DNA of 14,259 nt from an uncultured Lachnospiraceae bacterium (GTDB taxonomy: Bacteria; Bacillota; Clostridia; Lachnospirales; Lachnospiraceae), in the NCBI GenBank assembly GCA_948688495.1, contig CAPQSW010000001.1, positions 111,682 to 125,940 on the forward strand. Direction: 5' to 3'. The notes beneath the pieces were generated by a model. The model made no database searches and had not been told where the DNA came from. It saw only the letters and a list, made by a program, of their open reading frames with translations. The translations under genes and the position numbers were made by a program. Position 1 is the first letter of the stretch; the number at the start of each line of letters is the position of its first letter. This document shows positions 6,987 to 14,259 of this stretch, in pieces.

Positions 6987-7058
6987 ACAAGATACAGTCA
7001 TAATTATTTACAAGCATTACAGGAAAATATATAAATAAAGTTAAGGATGGATGTAACA

Positions 7059-8438
7059 ATGACAGAAAATGAAATAAAACGTATAGTAAAGATGCAGAGA
7101 GACTATTTCTATTCCGGCGCGACTCTACGTATCGATGCGCGGATTCAAGCCTTAAAGAAATTAAAATCATGTATTAATAACAGGGAAAAAGACATTGCAA
7201 AAGCCATTGCAAAGGATTTAGGCAAAAGCAATTTTGAGAGCTATATGTGCGAAATCGGGCTGGTACTCAGTGAAATCAGCTATATGCAAAAACATATCCG
7301 CGCCTATGCAAGAGAAAAGCGCGTGCATACGCCTCTCTCACAATTTCATTCCAGAAGCTTCAAAAAGCCTTCTCCCTATGGGACTGTATTGATTATGAGT
7401 CCCTGGAATTATCCTTTTCTGCTCACATTGGAACCTCTGGTGGACGCCATAGCTGCCGGAAATACTGCGGTTGTAAAGCCAAGCGCATATTCTCCCAACA
7501 CCAGCCAAATCATTGACGATATACTCCGCGAATGCTTTGACAAAGCCCATGTCTCTGTTGTCACCGGAGGACGTGCAGAAAACACCGCTCTTTTAAACCA
7601 GCATTTTGATTACATTTTTTTCACCGGCAGCCAGTCTGTCGGAAAAGAGGTTATGCGCCATGCATCGGAATACCTTACCCCTGTTACCCTGGAACTTGGG
7701 GGCAAAAGTCCCTGCATTGTCGAGAAAAGTGCGAACCTTAAACTGGCAGCAAAACGAATTGTCTTTGGAAAATTCTTAAACTGCGGGCAGACCTGCGTAG
7801 CCCCTGATTATATTTACTGTGACTCTTCTATCAAGGATGCGCTGCTTGCCGAAATCAAGAAACAGATTACGCTCCAGTTCGGTGTCCATCCGCTGGAAAA
7901 TGAAAACTACGGAAAGATAATCAATGAAAAACATTTCAAACGGCTATTAGGATTGATGGATACAAAAAAGGTCATCCACGGCGGACAGCGCGACGAAAAT
8001 ACACTTCGCCTCGAGCCAACGGTTATGGATAATATAACTTTTTCCGATAATGTCATGAAAGAAGAAATATTCGGGCCACTGCTTCCTGTGCTGACTTACG
8101 ATTCCATAGACGATGCCATCCATAAAATAAACAGTATGCCCCATCCACTGGCGCTCTATATCTTTACATCCGACAAACGCATTGCCCGAAAAGTCACTTC
8201 CCACTGCGGGTTTGGCGGCGGGTGCATCAATGATACTGTGATCCACCTTGCCACCAGCCAGTTGGGATTTGGCGGGTTTGGCGAGAGCGGCATGGGCTCC
8301 TACCACGGGAAAGAGGGATTTTTCACCTTCTCCCACAACAAAAGCATCCTGGACAAGAAAACATGGCTTGACCTTCCCATGCGGTATCAGCCCTACAAGA
8401 CCGTCCATGAAAAACTCGTACACTTTTTCTTGAAATAG
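7059..8438 (+). CDS. NAD(P)-dependent aldehyde dehydrogenase (ALDH3/YwdH-like)
   Basis: The enzyme oxidises an aldehyde to its carboxylic acid. The 459 aa match the short ALDH3-like group of Firmicutes. Motifs seen are SPWNYPF with N117, GNTAVVKPS (134-142), FTGSQSVG (188-195), LELGGKSP with general base E212, NCGQTCVAPDY with catalytic C246, and EEIFGPLLP (E336). ATG 7059 is preferred because AAGGA lies about 11 nt upstream and the protein then begins MTENEIKRIV as in relatives; ATG 7047 abuts that site. It follows the alcohol dehydrogenase by 72 nt and very likely shares its transcript, giving a two-step alcohol-to-acid or aldehyde-disposal pair under MarR. The C-terminal end shows no obvious membrane tail. 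Confidence 0.95.
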   Translation: MTENEIKRIVKMQRDYFYSGATLRIDARIQALKKLKSCINNREKDIAKAIAKDLGKSNFESYMCEIGLVLSEISYMQKHIRAYAREKRVHTPLSQFHSRSFKKPSPYGTVLIMSPWNYPFLLTLEPLVDAIAAGNTAVVKPSAYSPNTSQIIDDILRECFDKAHVSVVTGGRAENTALLNQHFDYIFFTGSQSVGKEVMRHASEYLTPVTLELGGKSPCIVEKSANLKLAAKRIVFGKFLNCGQTCVAPDYIYCDSSIKDALLAEIKKQITLQFGVHPLENENYGKIINEKHFKRLLGLMDTKKVIHGGQRDENTLRLEPTVMDNITFSDNVMKEEIFGPLLPVLTYDSIDDAIHKINSMPHPLALYIFTSDKRIARKVTSHCGFGGGCINDTVIHLATSQLGFGGFGESGMGSYHGKEGFFTFSHNKSILDKKTWLDLPMRYQPYKTVHEKLVHFFLK

Positions 8439-8464
8439 AAATCTGGCGTCCTTGCCGCCCTTTT

Positions 8465-10516
8465 CTACATAATCAGCAATCCAACCTGATATACAACAAA
8501 CGTAACCACCCATGCGACAATCAACTGGAAAGCTGCAACAAATCCTGTCCACCCCCAGCTCCCCGATTCCTTGTGGACTGTCGCAAGCGCAGCCGCACAG
8601 GGAATGTAAAGCAGGCAAAATACCATCAGGCAGAACGCATTCAGCGGACCAAATCCTATCTCTGTAAGCACAGCAGAGAACTCTTGCATACCTGTAGGGG
8701 AATTGGCATTCACAATTCCAAACAATACCGCGCAACTAGACACCACTACTTCCTTCGCAGATATACCGGCAATCAAAGCCACGGTAATCTGCCAGAATCC
8801 CAGGCCGATGGGTGCAAATACCGGAACCATCCATCTGCCTACCATTGCCCCAAATCCCTCTGACATATCCGGGGCATAACCGTGCAGTCCAAAGTTGAGC
8901 AAAAACCAGATGATCAGCGTCGCAAGGAAAATCGTTGTGCCCGCTTTCCCTAAATAATCCTTAACTTTTTCCCAAACATAGATTGCAACCGTCCTTGTAT
9001 CCGGCATCTTATATTCCGGCAATTCGATCAAGAGGTAATTTTCACTTTTTCTGCGGTCAATCAAATGCAGGCTCAGGGAGACTAAAATTGCAACTACAAT
9101 GCCAATCAAGTACATAGAATAGGCAACGAGCATAGCATTCTTCCCAAAAAACATCTCTGAAAACAGAATATAAATCGTCAGCCGGGCATTACAGCTCATA
9201 AAAGGCGTCACAAGCATGACCTTATAGCGGTCCCTCTTATTCTCCAAAGCCCTTGACGCCATAATCGCTGGAACTGTACAGCCAAATCCCAACAGCATGG
9301 GAATAAATGCCTTGCCAGAGAGTCCGAGCTTGCTCATGAGCCCCTCCATCACATATGCCACGCGCGCCATATAGCCGCTGTCTTCCAGAAAAGCCAGCGC
9401 CAGGAACAGGATAAAAATATTGGGCAGGAAAGTAACAATCGTACCTACGCCACCGATGATACCTTCTACAACCAGCGATTCCAAAACCTCACCAGCGTGA
9501 ATTGCTGCAAGCCCCTGCTGGGCAAGATTAGATAAGAAACCAATTCCTATCTCAAAATACCCTTTCATCCAGTCCCCTACCGTAAACGTCAGAAAGAACA
9601 CAACCGCCATAATTCCAAGGAAAATTGGAATCCCCCAAATGTGATGCGTCAATGCCTGATCCACACGTTCGGTAAATCTGTCCTGCCGCTGCTTATGAAG
9701 CAGTACTTCTTCAATCACTTCCTGGATGAAATCATATTTCTCATTTATAATCTGCGTCTCATAGTTTTTATCTGTAATTTGTGGCAAATCTATGGGATAT
9801 TTTTCACAAACCTCCTTATCCTGCCCCAGCAGCTTGATTGCATGCCAGCGGTAATTCTGCAGGGAGGGATATTTCTCCCCCAACGCAACCATAACATGGT
9901 CAATCTTATCTTCAATTTCATCCGAATAAACCATCGCATACTCGGAATGATGGTCATGGATATGATGCGCCTCATTCTTATGGTGATGAATGAGACAGTC
10001 CGGATCCGCACATCCCTTATGATGTGCCGCGGCATGCAACAAAGACTCCAGCCCCGTACGTTTCCGCGCCGATACCGGAATTACCGGAATCCCGAGCATC
10101 TCCGGCAATCGGTGCAAATCAATTTCCATACCCCGCTTTTCTACAATGTCCATCATATTAAGAGCCAGGACAACAGGTTTCCCCAGCTCTAAAAGCTGTA
10201 GTGTAAGATAAAGATTCCTCTCAAGGGAAGATGCATCCGCCACATTGATAATGACATCCACCTCATCACTTAGAATGAACTGCCGGGAAACCATTTCCTC
10301 CATGGTATAAGAGGTCAGGCTGTATGTACCGGGTAAATCGACAAGACGGATGTTAAGGTCATGGGACTTTATTGCCCCCTCAACCTTCTCCACCGTTACG
10401 CCCGGCCAGTTTGCCACTTTTAAATTTGCGCCAGTATATGCATTAAATAACGTTGTCTTCCCACAATTTGGATTTCCTATAAAACCAATGGTAAGATTTT
10501 CGCCCATAGTATTCAT
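8465..10516 (-). CDS. feoB: Ferrous iron transport protein B
   Basis: FeoB is the GTPase-linked inner membrane transporter for Fe(II). The 683-aa protein has an N-terminal G domain with GNPNCGKT (14-21), PGVT (38-41), DLPG (60-63), NMMD (120-123) and SARK (149-152), followed by the helical regulatory domain and the membrane part from about 293. The latter has the two Gate regions, with GFGCTVPAIMA (410-420) and the conserved cysteine of YIPCAAALA (C640). Between the G domain and the helical domain lies an unusual histidine-rich stretch (161-190) with 11 histidines and two cysteines. The ATG overlaps the feoA stop as ATGA, so translation is coupled. FeoB ends 26 bp from the convergent aldehyde dehydrogenase gene. 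No FeoC is visible. Confidence 0.97.
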   Translation of the reverse strand: MNTMGENLTIGFIGNPNCGKTTLFNAYTGANLKVANWPGVTVEKVEGAIKSHDLNIRLVDLPGTYSLTSYTMEEMVSRQFILSDEVDVIINVADASSLERNLYLTLQLLELGKPVVLALNMMDIVEKRGMEIDLHRLPEMLGIPVIPVSARKRTGLESLLHAAAHHKGCADPDCLIHHHKNEAHHIHDHHSEYAMVYSDEIEDKIDHVMVALGEKYPSLQNYRWHAIKLLGQDKEVCEKYPIDLPQITDKNYETQIINEKYDFIQEVIEEVLLHKQRQDRFTERVDQALTHHIWGIPIFLGIMAVVFFLTFTVGDWMKGYFEIGIGFLSNLAQQGLAAIHAGEVLESLVVEGIIGGVGTIVTFLPNIFILFLALAFLEDSGYMARVAYVMEGLMSKLGLSGKAFIPMLLGFGCTVPAIMASRALENKRDRYKVMLVTPFMSCNARLTIYILFSEMFFGKNAMLVAYSMYLIGIVVAILVSLSLHLIDRRKSENYLLIELPEYKMPDTRTVAIYVWEKVKDYLGKAGTTIFLATLIIWFLLNFGLHGYAPDMSEGFGAMVGRWMVPVFAPIGLGFWQITVALIAGISAKEVVVSSCAVLFGIVNANSPTGMQEFSAVLTEIGFGPLNAFCLMVFCLLYIPCAAALATVHKESGSWGWTGFVAAFQLIVAWVVTFVVYQVGLLIM

Positions 10517-10737
10517 TCCGCCTTCCTTACTGCAATATTTTTCGTCATGTTGTATCCCAATGCCAGGCGGGTACCCCGCAATTTAATAATCATAATACCC
10601 TTGCCTTTCCTATTTAGAACAGAGATTACTGTATCTTTTGTCATTCCAAGTGCATGCAGCCTTTGCTCCATTTGAAATGGAAGATTTATGTCTTCTATGA
10701 TACAGCTTTCCCCTATAGTAATGTCCTTTAAAAGCAT
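10513..10737 (-). CDS. feoA: Ferrous iron transport protein A
   Basis: The 74-aa cytosolic protein has the SH3-like FeoA fold, seen in GESCIIEDI, the QRLHALGMTKDTVI turn and the closing GTRLALGYNMTKNIAV, which is the usual family pattern. It is thought to bind FeoB and support its activity. The ATG follows AGGAGG at 9 nt. The stop overlaps the feoB start by 4 bp, so the two are one operon. It follows the receptor gene by 109 nt on the same strand, with a hairpin and a likely promoter between them. I see no Fur-like 19-bp box near the promoter. Confidence 0.95.
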   Translation of the reverse strand: MLLKDITIGESCIIEDINLPFQMEQRLHALGMTKDTVISVLNRKGKGIMIIKLRGTRLALGYNMTKNIAVRKAE

Positions 10738-10777
10738 TACGGCTTACCTCCTAATCGTTTGTGCAGTATTCATTGAT

Positions 10778-10814
10778 GAAGCCAGCACAGCGGCAAAGCC
10801 GCGCAGCTGGCTTC
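10778..10814 (-). repeat. Strong two-tier hairpin in the feoA leader
   Basis: GAAGCCAGC (10778-10786) pairs perfectly with GCTGGCTTC (10806-10814). Inside it, GCGGC (10790-10794) pairs with GCCGC (10798-10802) around a 3-nt loop, with a 3x3 internal loop between the stems. The 37-nt element is far more GC-rich than its surroundings. No U tract follows on either strand, so it is not a classical terminator. If the promoter at 10825-10853 is real, the hairpin sits at the very 5' end of the feoAB mRNA, where it could protect it from decay. Confidence 0.6.
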
Positions 10815-10824
10815 CATGCATAAC

Positions 10825-10853
10825 TTTATATCAGAAAAATTCCTGGTTATCTA
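10825..10853 (-). promoter_or_regulatory. Candidate feoAB promoter overlapping the receptor gene stop codon
   Basis: On the minus strand TATAAA (10825-10830) is preceded directly by TGA, forming an extended -10. TAGATA (10848-10853, four of six matches) lies 17 bp upstream and overlaps the stop codon of the EAL receptor gene. Transcription would start near 10818, giving a leader of about 80 nt that begins with the hairpin. Confidence 0.45.
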
Positions 10854-13768
10854 TTGCCATCCAGCCGTTCCTCAAATACTTCCTCCGGTACAGGCTTGGC
10901 ATAACGGTATCCCTGTGCCACATAAGCTCCGATTTCCCGCATCAGTTCTACATCGTTATCTGTCTCAACACCTTCACACACAATTTGCGCTTCCAAGTCC
11001 TCTGCCAGATTCACAATTCCCTTCATAATTTTGACCTGGCGGCCTCTATCCTGGCGATTCAGCAAAAATGAGCGGTCAAGCTTGATTACTGAAGCCGGTA
11101 TCTGCTCAAAAATGCCAAGTGAAGAATACCCGGAACCGAAATCATCAATCGAAAGACGCACGCCTTTGCTGCGCAGTGTATCAATCGTCTGCTTCACAAT
11201 CTGCTGCTGCAGTTCTTCCACAACAATTGTCTCTGTCATCTCCACTTCAATCAGATCCTTTGGCACCTGATACTTCTCCAAAACCTCCTCCAGCCGTTCT
11301 GGAAAATCCGGTCGGATAAAATGCATTCTGGAGAAATTGCAGGAGATAGTAACGACTGGTTTTCCCTCCTGGATTCTTCTCTGAAGCATCCGGCAGACGC
11401 AGTTCAGCACAAAGAAGTCAATTTCCGTCACCCTTCCAGTCTGCTCATAATAGGGTATGAAAAATCCTGGAGACCTTACCATACCGTCCGCCGTAGGGTC
11501 CAAAAACCGCACAAGCGCCTCCGCACCGACAATCTTCTCCGTACGGATGTCTACTTTCGCCTGATAGTAGGCTGCAAAGTTCTCCTCAATATCCACAGAC
11601 TCTAACAATTTTTCCCTCTCATGCCGCTGCTTTAATGTCTCCTTTAAAGTTCCGTCATAAATCATAACATCGCTCAGGTGGCTGTCCCTCATAAATTCCA
11701 GCGCCTGGGTTGCATAATCTACTGCTGCACGCATATCTGAACTTCCCTGTGGGATCAGATAGACACCCATTTGAAGCGCCATATGGTTTTCCGTCTCCCG
11801 ATATATGTTATCCTCGACCTTCTGTTCCATCTCCCTTAACCTTTCCAGGAATACTTCCTCTGACTGGTAATTTAAGAGAAGCACAAAACGGTCTCCCTGG
11901 TTTCTTGCGCATATTTCATCCTTCTCATTTATACCGGCCTCCAGATTCCGGGCAACCGTCTCTAACAGCTTCTGCCCGGCATTCCATCCATATATAACGT
12001 TATAGCGACGGAACTGCGATATGTTCAGGCACACAACTGCATACTGCTGCGCCTTGCGGTTTGGCAAAAACTTTGCCTCTCCCTGGTAAATCAGATAATT
12101 CAGATTCCAGATATCCATACCCATGTCCTTGTACATCAGTTTCTGGATTTTCCTGCCGTCTTTTATCATATGGCCTGCTACCAGAAGGATAACTACAATC
12201 AACGCCACCAGCAGGATATTAAATTCCCTGCTATGGTTGTGAAGAAAACGTTCAATGCTCACCTGCGAATATACATTGCTCTTGAGCATATATTCACTGA
12301 CTGTCCTGGCATCTACCATCTCTATCGTCTTGTTCAGTATTCCTGCAAGCTGTGTGCTGTCTTCCCTGACAGCAATGGAAATATTGTGCTCTCTGCTTAG
12401 GACACTGTTAATTTTCATTTTACTGTAAGAGACTTCTGTCCCCATCAGATACTCTGACAGATAACCATCACACAATACAGCATCCACCACGCCTTTTGCT
12501 ACGGCATCCAGACATTCCTGCTGTGTATCATAAATTCTTAAATTTACCTGCGCCATGTCAAAAGCAGCGGCGGCATCTGAACTCAGATAAGATACCGTTG
12601 CAAGGGTTTTTATTTCACCGAGCGTCTTATCCTCCTTCATCGCTATAACCAGCGGAATTTCTGCGTACTCTTTGATCATATGGAAACCATATCCGCTCAA
12701 TTCTTCCTTTGTATCCGTACAATAAGAGAGAATATCTACAGAACCATCCTCGAGCGCGTTCCTTGCTTCCTGCGGACTGTCATACTTCTCATACTGGATT
12801 TGCAAGCCCGCAAATCCTAATTCTGCATCCAGCAATTCCCGTGCAAGCCCGTTACACTCACCATTATCCTCATAGGAAAATGGATAATAACCATCAAGGT
12901 AACCTACGTGAATCTTTCCTTTGTCTGCAATGTATGATTTCTCCTCCGTGGTGAATACGACCGTCTTGTCCAGCCTGCTCTGATAAAATTTATTCATCAG
13001 TTCCGTTTCCAGCTCCGGCCGGCTGATTTTCAAATCTGCAACCGCCTGGTTCAGTTCCCGCAGCACATCATCATTCCCCTGATATGTAATGTAATAAAAA
13101 GGCATCGGTGCAAAACGACCGAGCAGCCGGTGTCCCTCCCTGACTTCCGTGAACGTATGGATATAGGCATCAATTTCACCATCCTCCAATGCTGTCAAGA
13201 GGTCTGCCGTGGTTTCGTAATACTTCACCCGGGGGGTTTTCAATCCATTATCTTTCATGTACTGCAGAAATTCGGCCTTGCGCACATACGTCTCCACCAT
13301 GCCAAAATTAATGTCTTTCATGGCCTGAAAATCCTCATACGCCAATGTGCTGTCCCCCTTAGCTGCGATTGCGCCAAAGGTATACCCGCTCGGAAGCGAA
13401 GCATACTGGTAAATCTGTGCCCGTTCTTCCGAAAACTGTGCAGAACCTACCAGATCCACTTTCTGTTCTGACAGCAATGACAGCGCTTCATCCCAACTGT
13501 CACATTCCACATATTCCACGTTCCAGTCCGCATACTCACACAGGGCATCCAGATATTGGACATCCATTCCGTCATAGCTCCCATCGCCTTCTTTGATATG
13601 ATAGCCATCCATAGGAAAGAAAGCTGCCTTTACACTCCGTTTTTCTGCTGCCTGAATCCCTTCCGGTATAGCCATACCCAGAAATCCAATAAGCAACAGC
13701 GCACCGATCAAAAATGCAGTTATTTTATTCCGTTTGATTTGTGCTTGATTTTTGATAATCTCCACCAC
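10847..13768 (-). CDS. Membrane receptor with two solute-binding sensor domains, degenerate GGDEF and EAL phosphodiesterase domain
   Basis: The 973-aa protein probably senses a small molecule outside the cell and hydrolyses cyclic di-GMP inside. Domain order: signal peptide or first membrane segment (16-35), two type 3 solute-binding-like domains (about 47-267 and 285-500), a membrane helix (517-533), a GGDEF-like domain (about 575-705) and an EAL domain (about 722-968). The GGDEF signature reads QGDRF (624-628), so cyclase activity is unlikely. The EAL residues are present: EALVR (750-754), N811, E843 in EMTET, D875-D876 in DDFG, K896, E932 in CEGVE and Q952 in QGY. The start is a tandem GTG GTG; the second, at 13765, has better spacing from GGGG (7 nt). 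The ligand is unknown; amino acids are typical for such sensors. Confidence 0.92.
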   Translation of the reverse strand: MVEIIKNQAQIKRNKITAFLIGALLLIGFLGMAIPEGIQAAEKRSVKAAFFPMDGYHIKEGDGSYDGMDVQYLDALCEYADWNVEYVECDSWDEALSLLSEQKVDLVGSAQFSEERAQIYQYASLPSGYTFGAIAAKGDSTLAYEDFQAMKDINFGMVETYVRKAEFLQYMKDNGLKTPRVKYYETTADLLTALEDGEIDAYIHTFTEVREGHRLLGRFAPMPFYYITYQGNDDVLRELNQAVADLKISRPELETELMNKFYQSRLDKTVVFTTEEKSYIADKGKIHVGYLDGYYPFSYEDNGECNGLARELLDAELGFAGLQIQYEKYDSPQEARNALEDGSVDILSYCTDTKEELSGYGFHMIKEYAEIPLVIAMKEDKTLGEIKTLATVSYLSSDAAAAFDMAQVNLRIYDTQQECLDAVAKGVVDAVLCDGYLSEYLMGTEVSYSKMKINSVLSREHNISIAVREDSTQLAGILNKTIEMVDARTVSEYMLKSNVYSQVSIERFLHNHSREFNILLVALIVVILLVAGHMIKDGRKIQKLMYKDMGMDIWNLNYLIYQGEAKFLPNRKAQQYAVVCLNISQFRRYNVIYGWNAGQKLLETVARNLEAGINEKDEICARNQGDRFVLLLNYQSEEVFLERLREMEQKVEDNIYRETENHMALQMGVYLIPQGSSDMRAAVDYATQALEFMRDSHLSDVMIYDGTLKETLKQRHEREKLLESVDIEENFAAYYQAKVDIRTEKIVGAEALVRFLDPTADGMVRSPGFFIPYYEQTGRVTEIDFFVLNCVCRMLQRRIQEGKPVVTISCNFSRMHFIRPDFPERLEEVLEKYQVPKDLIEVEMTETIVVEELQQQIVKQTIDTLRSKGVRLSIDDFGSGYSSLGIFEQIPASVIKLDRSFLLNRQDRGRQVKIMKGIVNLAEDLEAQIVCEGVETDNDVELMREIGAYVAQGYRYAKPVPEEVFEERLDGNR

Positions 13769-13795
13769 CCATCCCCATTAATACTTTTTCTTTTT

Positions 13796-13823
13796 ATTTT
13801 ATCACGCCAGATATTTTTTGCAA
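13796..13823 (-). promoter_or_regulatory. Promoter for the EAL receptor gene
   Basis: TTGCAA (13818-13823) and TAAAAT (13796-13801) on the minus strand are 16 bp apart, with TGA directly before the -10 as an extended element. Transcription would start near 13789, about 21-24 nt before the GTG start codons. Confidence 0.55.
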
Positions 13824-13979
13824 GTACATAAACTTGAAAAATTAACCGATGCAGCTTCGCTCCTATATTCCGTGATTTCCTTCAAACAATAAAATTTCAT
13901 TTTAAGGGACAGAGAAAGCGGTTGCCTGTGTATTGACTGTCTGATATGTAGAGGTCACAATAATAACAGAAACTATTGA

Positions 13980-14201
13980 TTACACTTTGATTATTATGAA
14001 ATAGATGCTGTAAAATATAAACTTGAAAGGGTAAAACTTGAAAGGATCAAGGAACTAAATTCTGAAGTATCGAATATTTCAAATAATCAAAACGATTCAG
14101 ATGATGATTTAACAGTTTCTATATATGATACTCCATCACAAAATATAGGAAATCTATCTTCCGTATCACAAAATGGAAATAATACTACAGAAAATAGTTA
14201 A
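13980..14201 (+). pseudogene. Start-less AT-rich coding remnant, C-terminal fragment of an unrecognised protein
   Basis: Between a TGA at 13977 and a TAA at 14199 a frame of 73 codons stays open. It reads as a plausible protein end: FDYYEIDAVKYKLERVKLER, a charged amphipathic stretch, then a low-complexity tail rich in Asn, Ser, Asp and Gln (ISNNQNDSDDDL and similar) ending NNTTENS. There is no ATG, GTG or TTG near its beginning and no ribosome binding site. Base composition is much more AT-rich than the neighbouring genes, and a terminator-like hairpin follows. I do not recognise the family. It is most simply the 3' end of a decayed or foreign gene, possibly from a mobile element. The 211 bases before it, from 13769, hold the receptor promoter and otherwise nothing I can name. 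Confidence 0.45.
14019..14048 (+). repeat. Two-copy 15-bp tandem repeat
   Basis: AAACTTGAAAGG occurs at 14019-14030 and 14034-14045, each copy followed by a different triplet (GTA, ATC), giving a 15-bp period. In the open frame this encodes KLERV-KLERI, in phase with the reading frame. A related ATAAACTTGAAA also occurs at 13828-13839, ahead of the remnant. Confidence 0.6.
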
Positions 14202-14230
14202 ACTAAAATGCATCTTAGTTGGTATTTTTT
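14201..14230 (+). terminator. Rho-independent terminator-like hairpin after the remnant
   Basis: AACTAA (14201-14206) pairs with TTAGTT (14215-14220) over an 8-nt loop, followed by GG and then TATTTTTT (14223-14230). It begins at the last base of the TAA stop, which supports the view that the upstream frame was once the end of a plus-strand gene. The stem is AT-rich and weak. Confidence 0.45.
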
Positions 14231-14259
14231 AATTTACTCCTCTTAATTGATACCAAATA

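Noticed and set aside
8445..8465. Terminator between the aldehyde dehydrogenase gene and feoB (GGCG ... CGCC then CTTTT)
   Set aside because: The stem is only 4 bp and the T run is short, so it does not support a terminator call, although the convergent position would suit one.
7947..8735. 262-codon minus-strand open frame across the aldehyde dehydrogenase 3' end and the feoB end
   Set aside because: It is antisense to the aldehyde dehydrogenase and out of frame with feoB, and the product has no family features.
9641..10192. 183-codon plus-strand open frame within feoB
   Set aside because: It lies wholly antisense to the well-supported feoB, its product is His/Met-rich only because it mirrors the His-rich stretch, and it has no recognisable domain.
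10738..10860. Fur or DtxR box controlling feoAB
   Set aside because: No stretch resembles the Fur GATAAT-type or the DtxR TTAGG-type palindromes, apart from scattered AT-rich matches.
13828..14028. Repeated ATAAACTTGAAA at 13828 and 14017 as flanking repeats of an inserted element
   Set aside because: Twelve bases in AT-rich sequence can recur by chance, and nothing between the copies looks like a mobile element.

Overview
The window looks like a chromosomal segment from a low-to-mid GC Gram-positive anaerobe of the Clostridia, most likely Lachnospiraceae. This rests on strong purine-rich ribosome binding sites, clostridial-type IlvC and IlvN, a clostridial FeoA/FeoB pair, and a secreted C39-like peptidase. 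No rRNA, tRNA, CRISPR array, insertion sequence or transposase is visible. The genus assignment is inference.

Layout: (1) 1-650 holds the 3' part of a LysR-type regulator, cut by the left edge and convergent with ilvC. (2) 652-2346 (minus) is a two-gene ilvN-ilvC unit with its own promoter. It encodes the regulatory subunit of acetohydroxyacid synthase and ketol-acid reductoisomerase. The catalytic ilvB is not in the window. (3) 2383-3240 (minus) is a secreted C39-like cysteine peptidase homologue. (4) 3361-4272 (plus) is a fructosamine/ketosamine-3-kinase family protein. Its 3' end overlaps by 18 bp the 3' end of a convergent DUF89 (ARMT1-like) metal-dependent phosphatase (minus, to 5148). 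(5) 5230-8438 (plus) is an operon of a cysteine-rich MarR regulator, an iron-type alcohol dehydrogenase and an aldehyde dehydrogenase. Its promoter carries two identical 18-bp copies of a palindromic operator. (6) 8465-10853 (minus) is feoA-feoB ferrous iron uptake, with a strong leader hairpin and a histidine-rich insertion in FeoB. (7) 10847-13823 (minus) is a large membrane receptor with two solute-binding-type sensor domains, a degenerate GGDEF and an apparently intact EAL domain. (8) 13980-14259 is AT-rich and holds a start-less coding remnant followed by a terminator-like hairpin.

The most coherent hypothesis concerns 3361-8438. A ketosamine kinase, a DUF89 phosphatase and a MarR-controlled alcohol/aldehyde dehydrogenase pair sit side by side, and each is plausibly connected with reactive carbonyls or glycation damage. 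The DUF89 gene diverges from the MarR operon across the intergenic region that carries the operators. Each family call is fairly secure. The idea of a shared carbonyl-damage locus is inference. A second possible theme is the junction of a c-di-GMP receptor gene with feoAB, where the likely feo promoter begins in the stop codon of the receptor gene.
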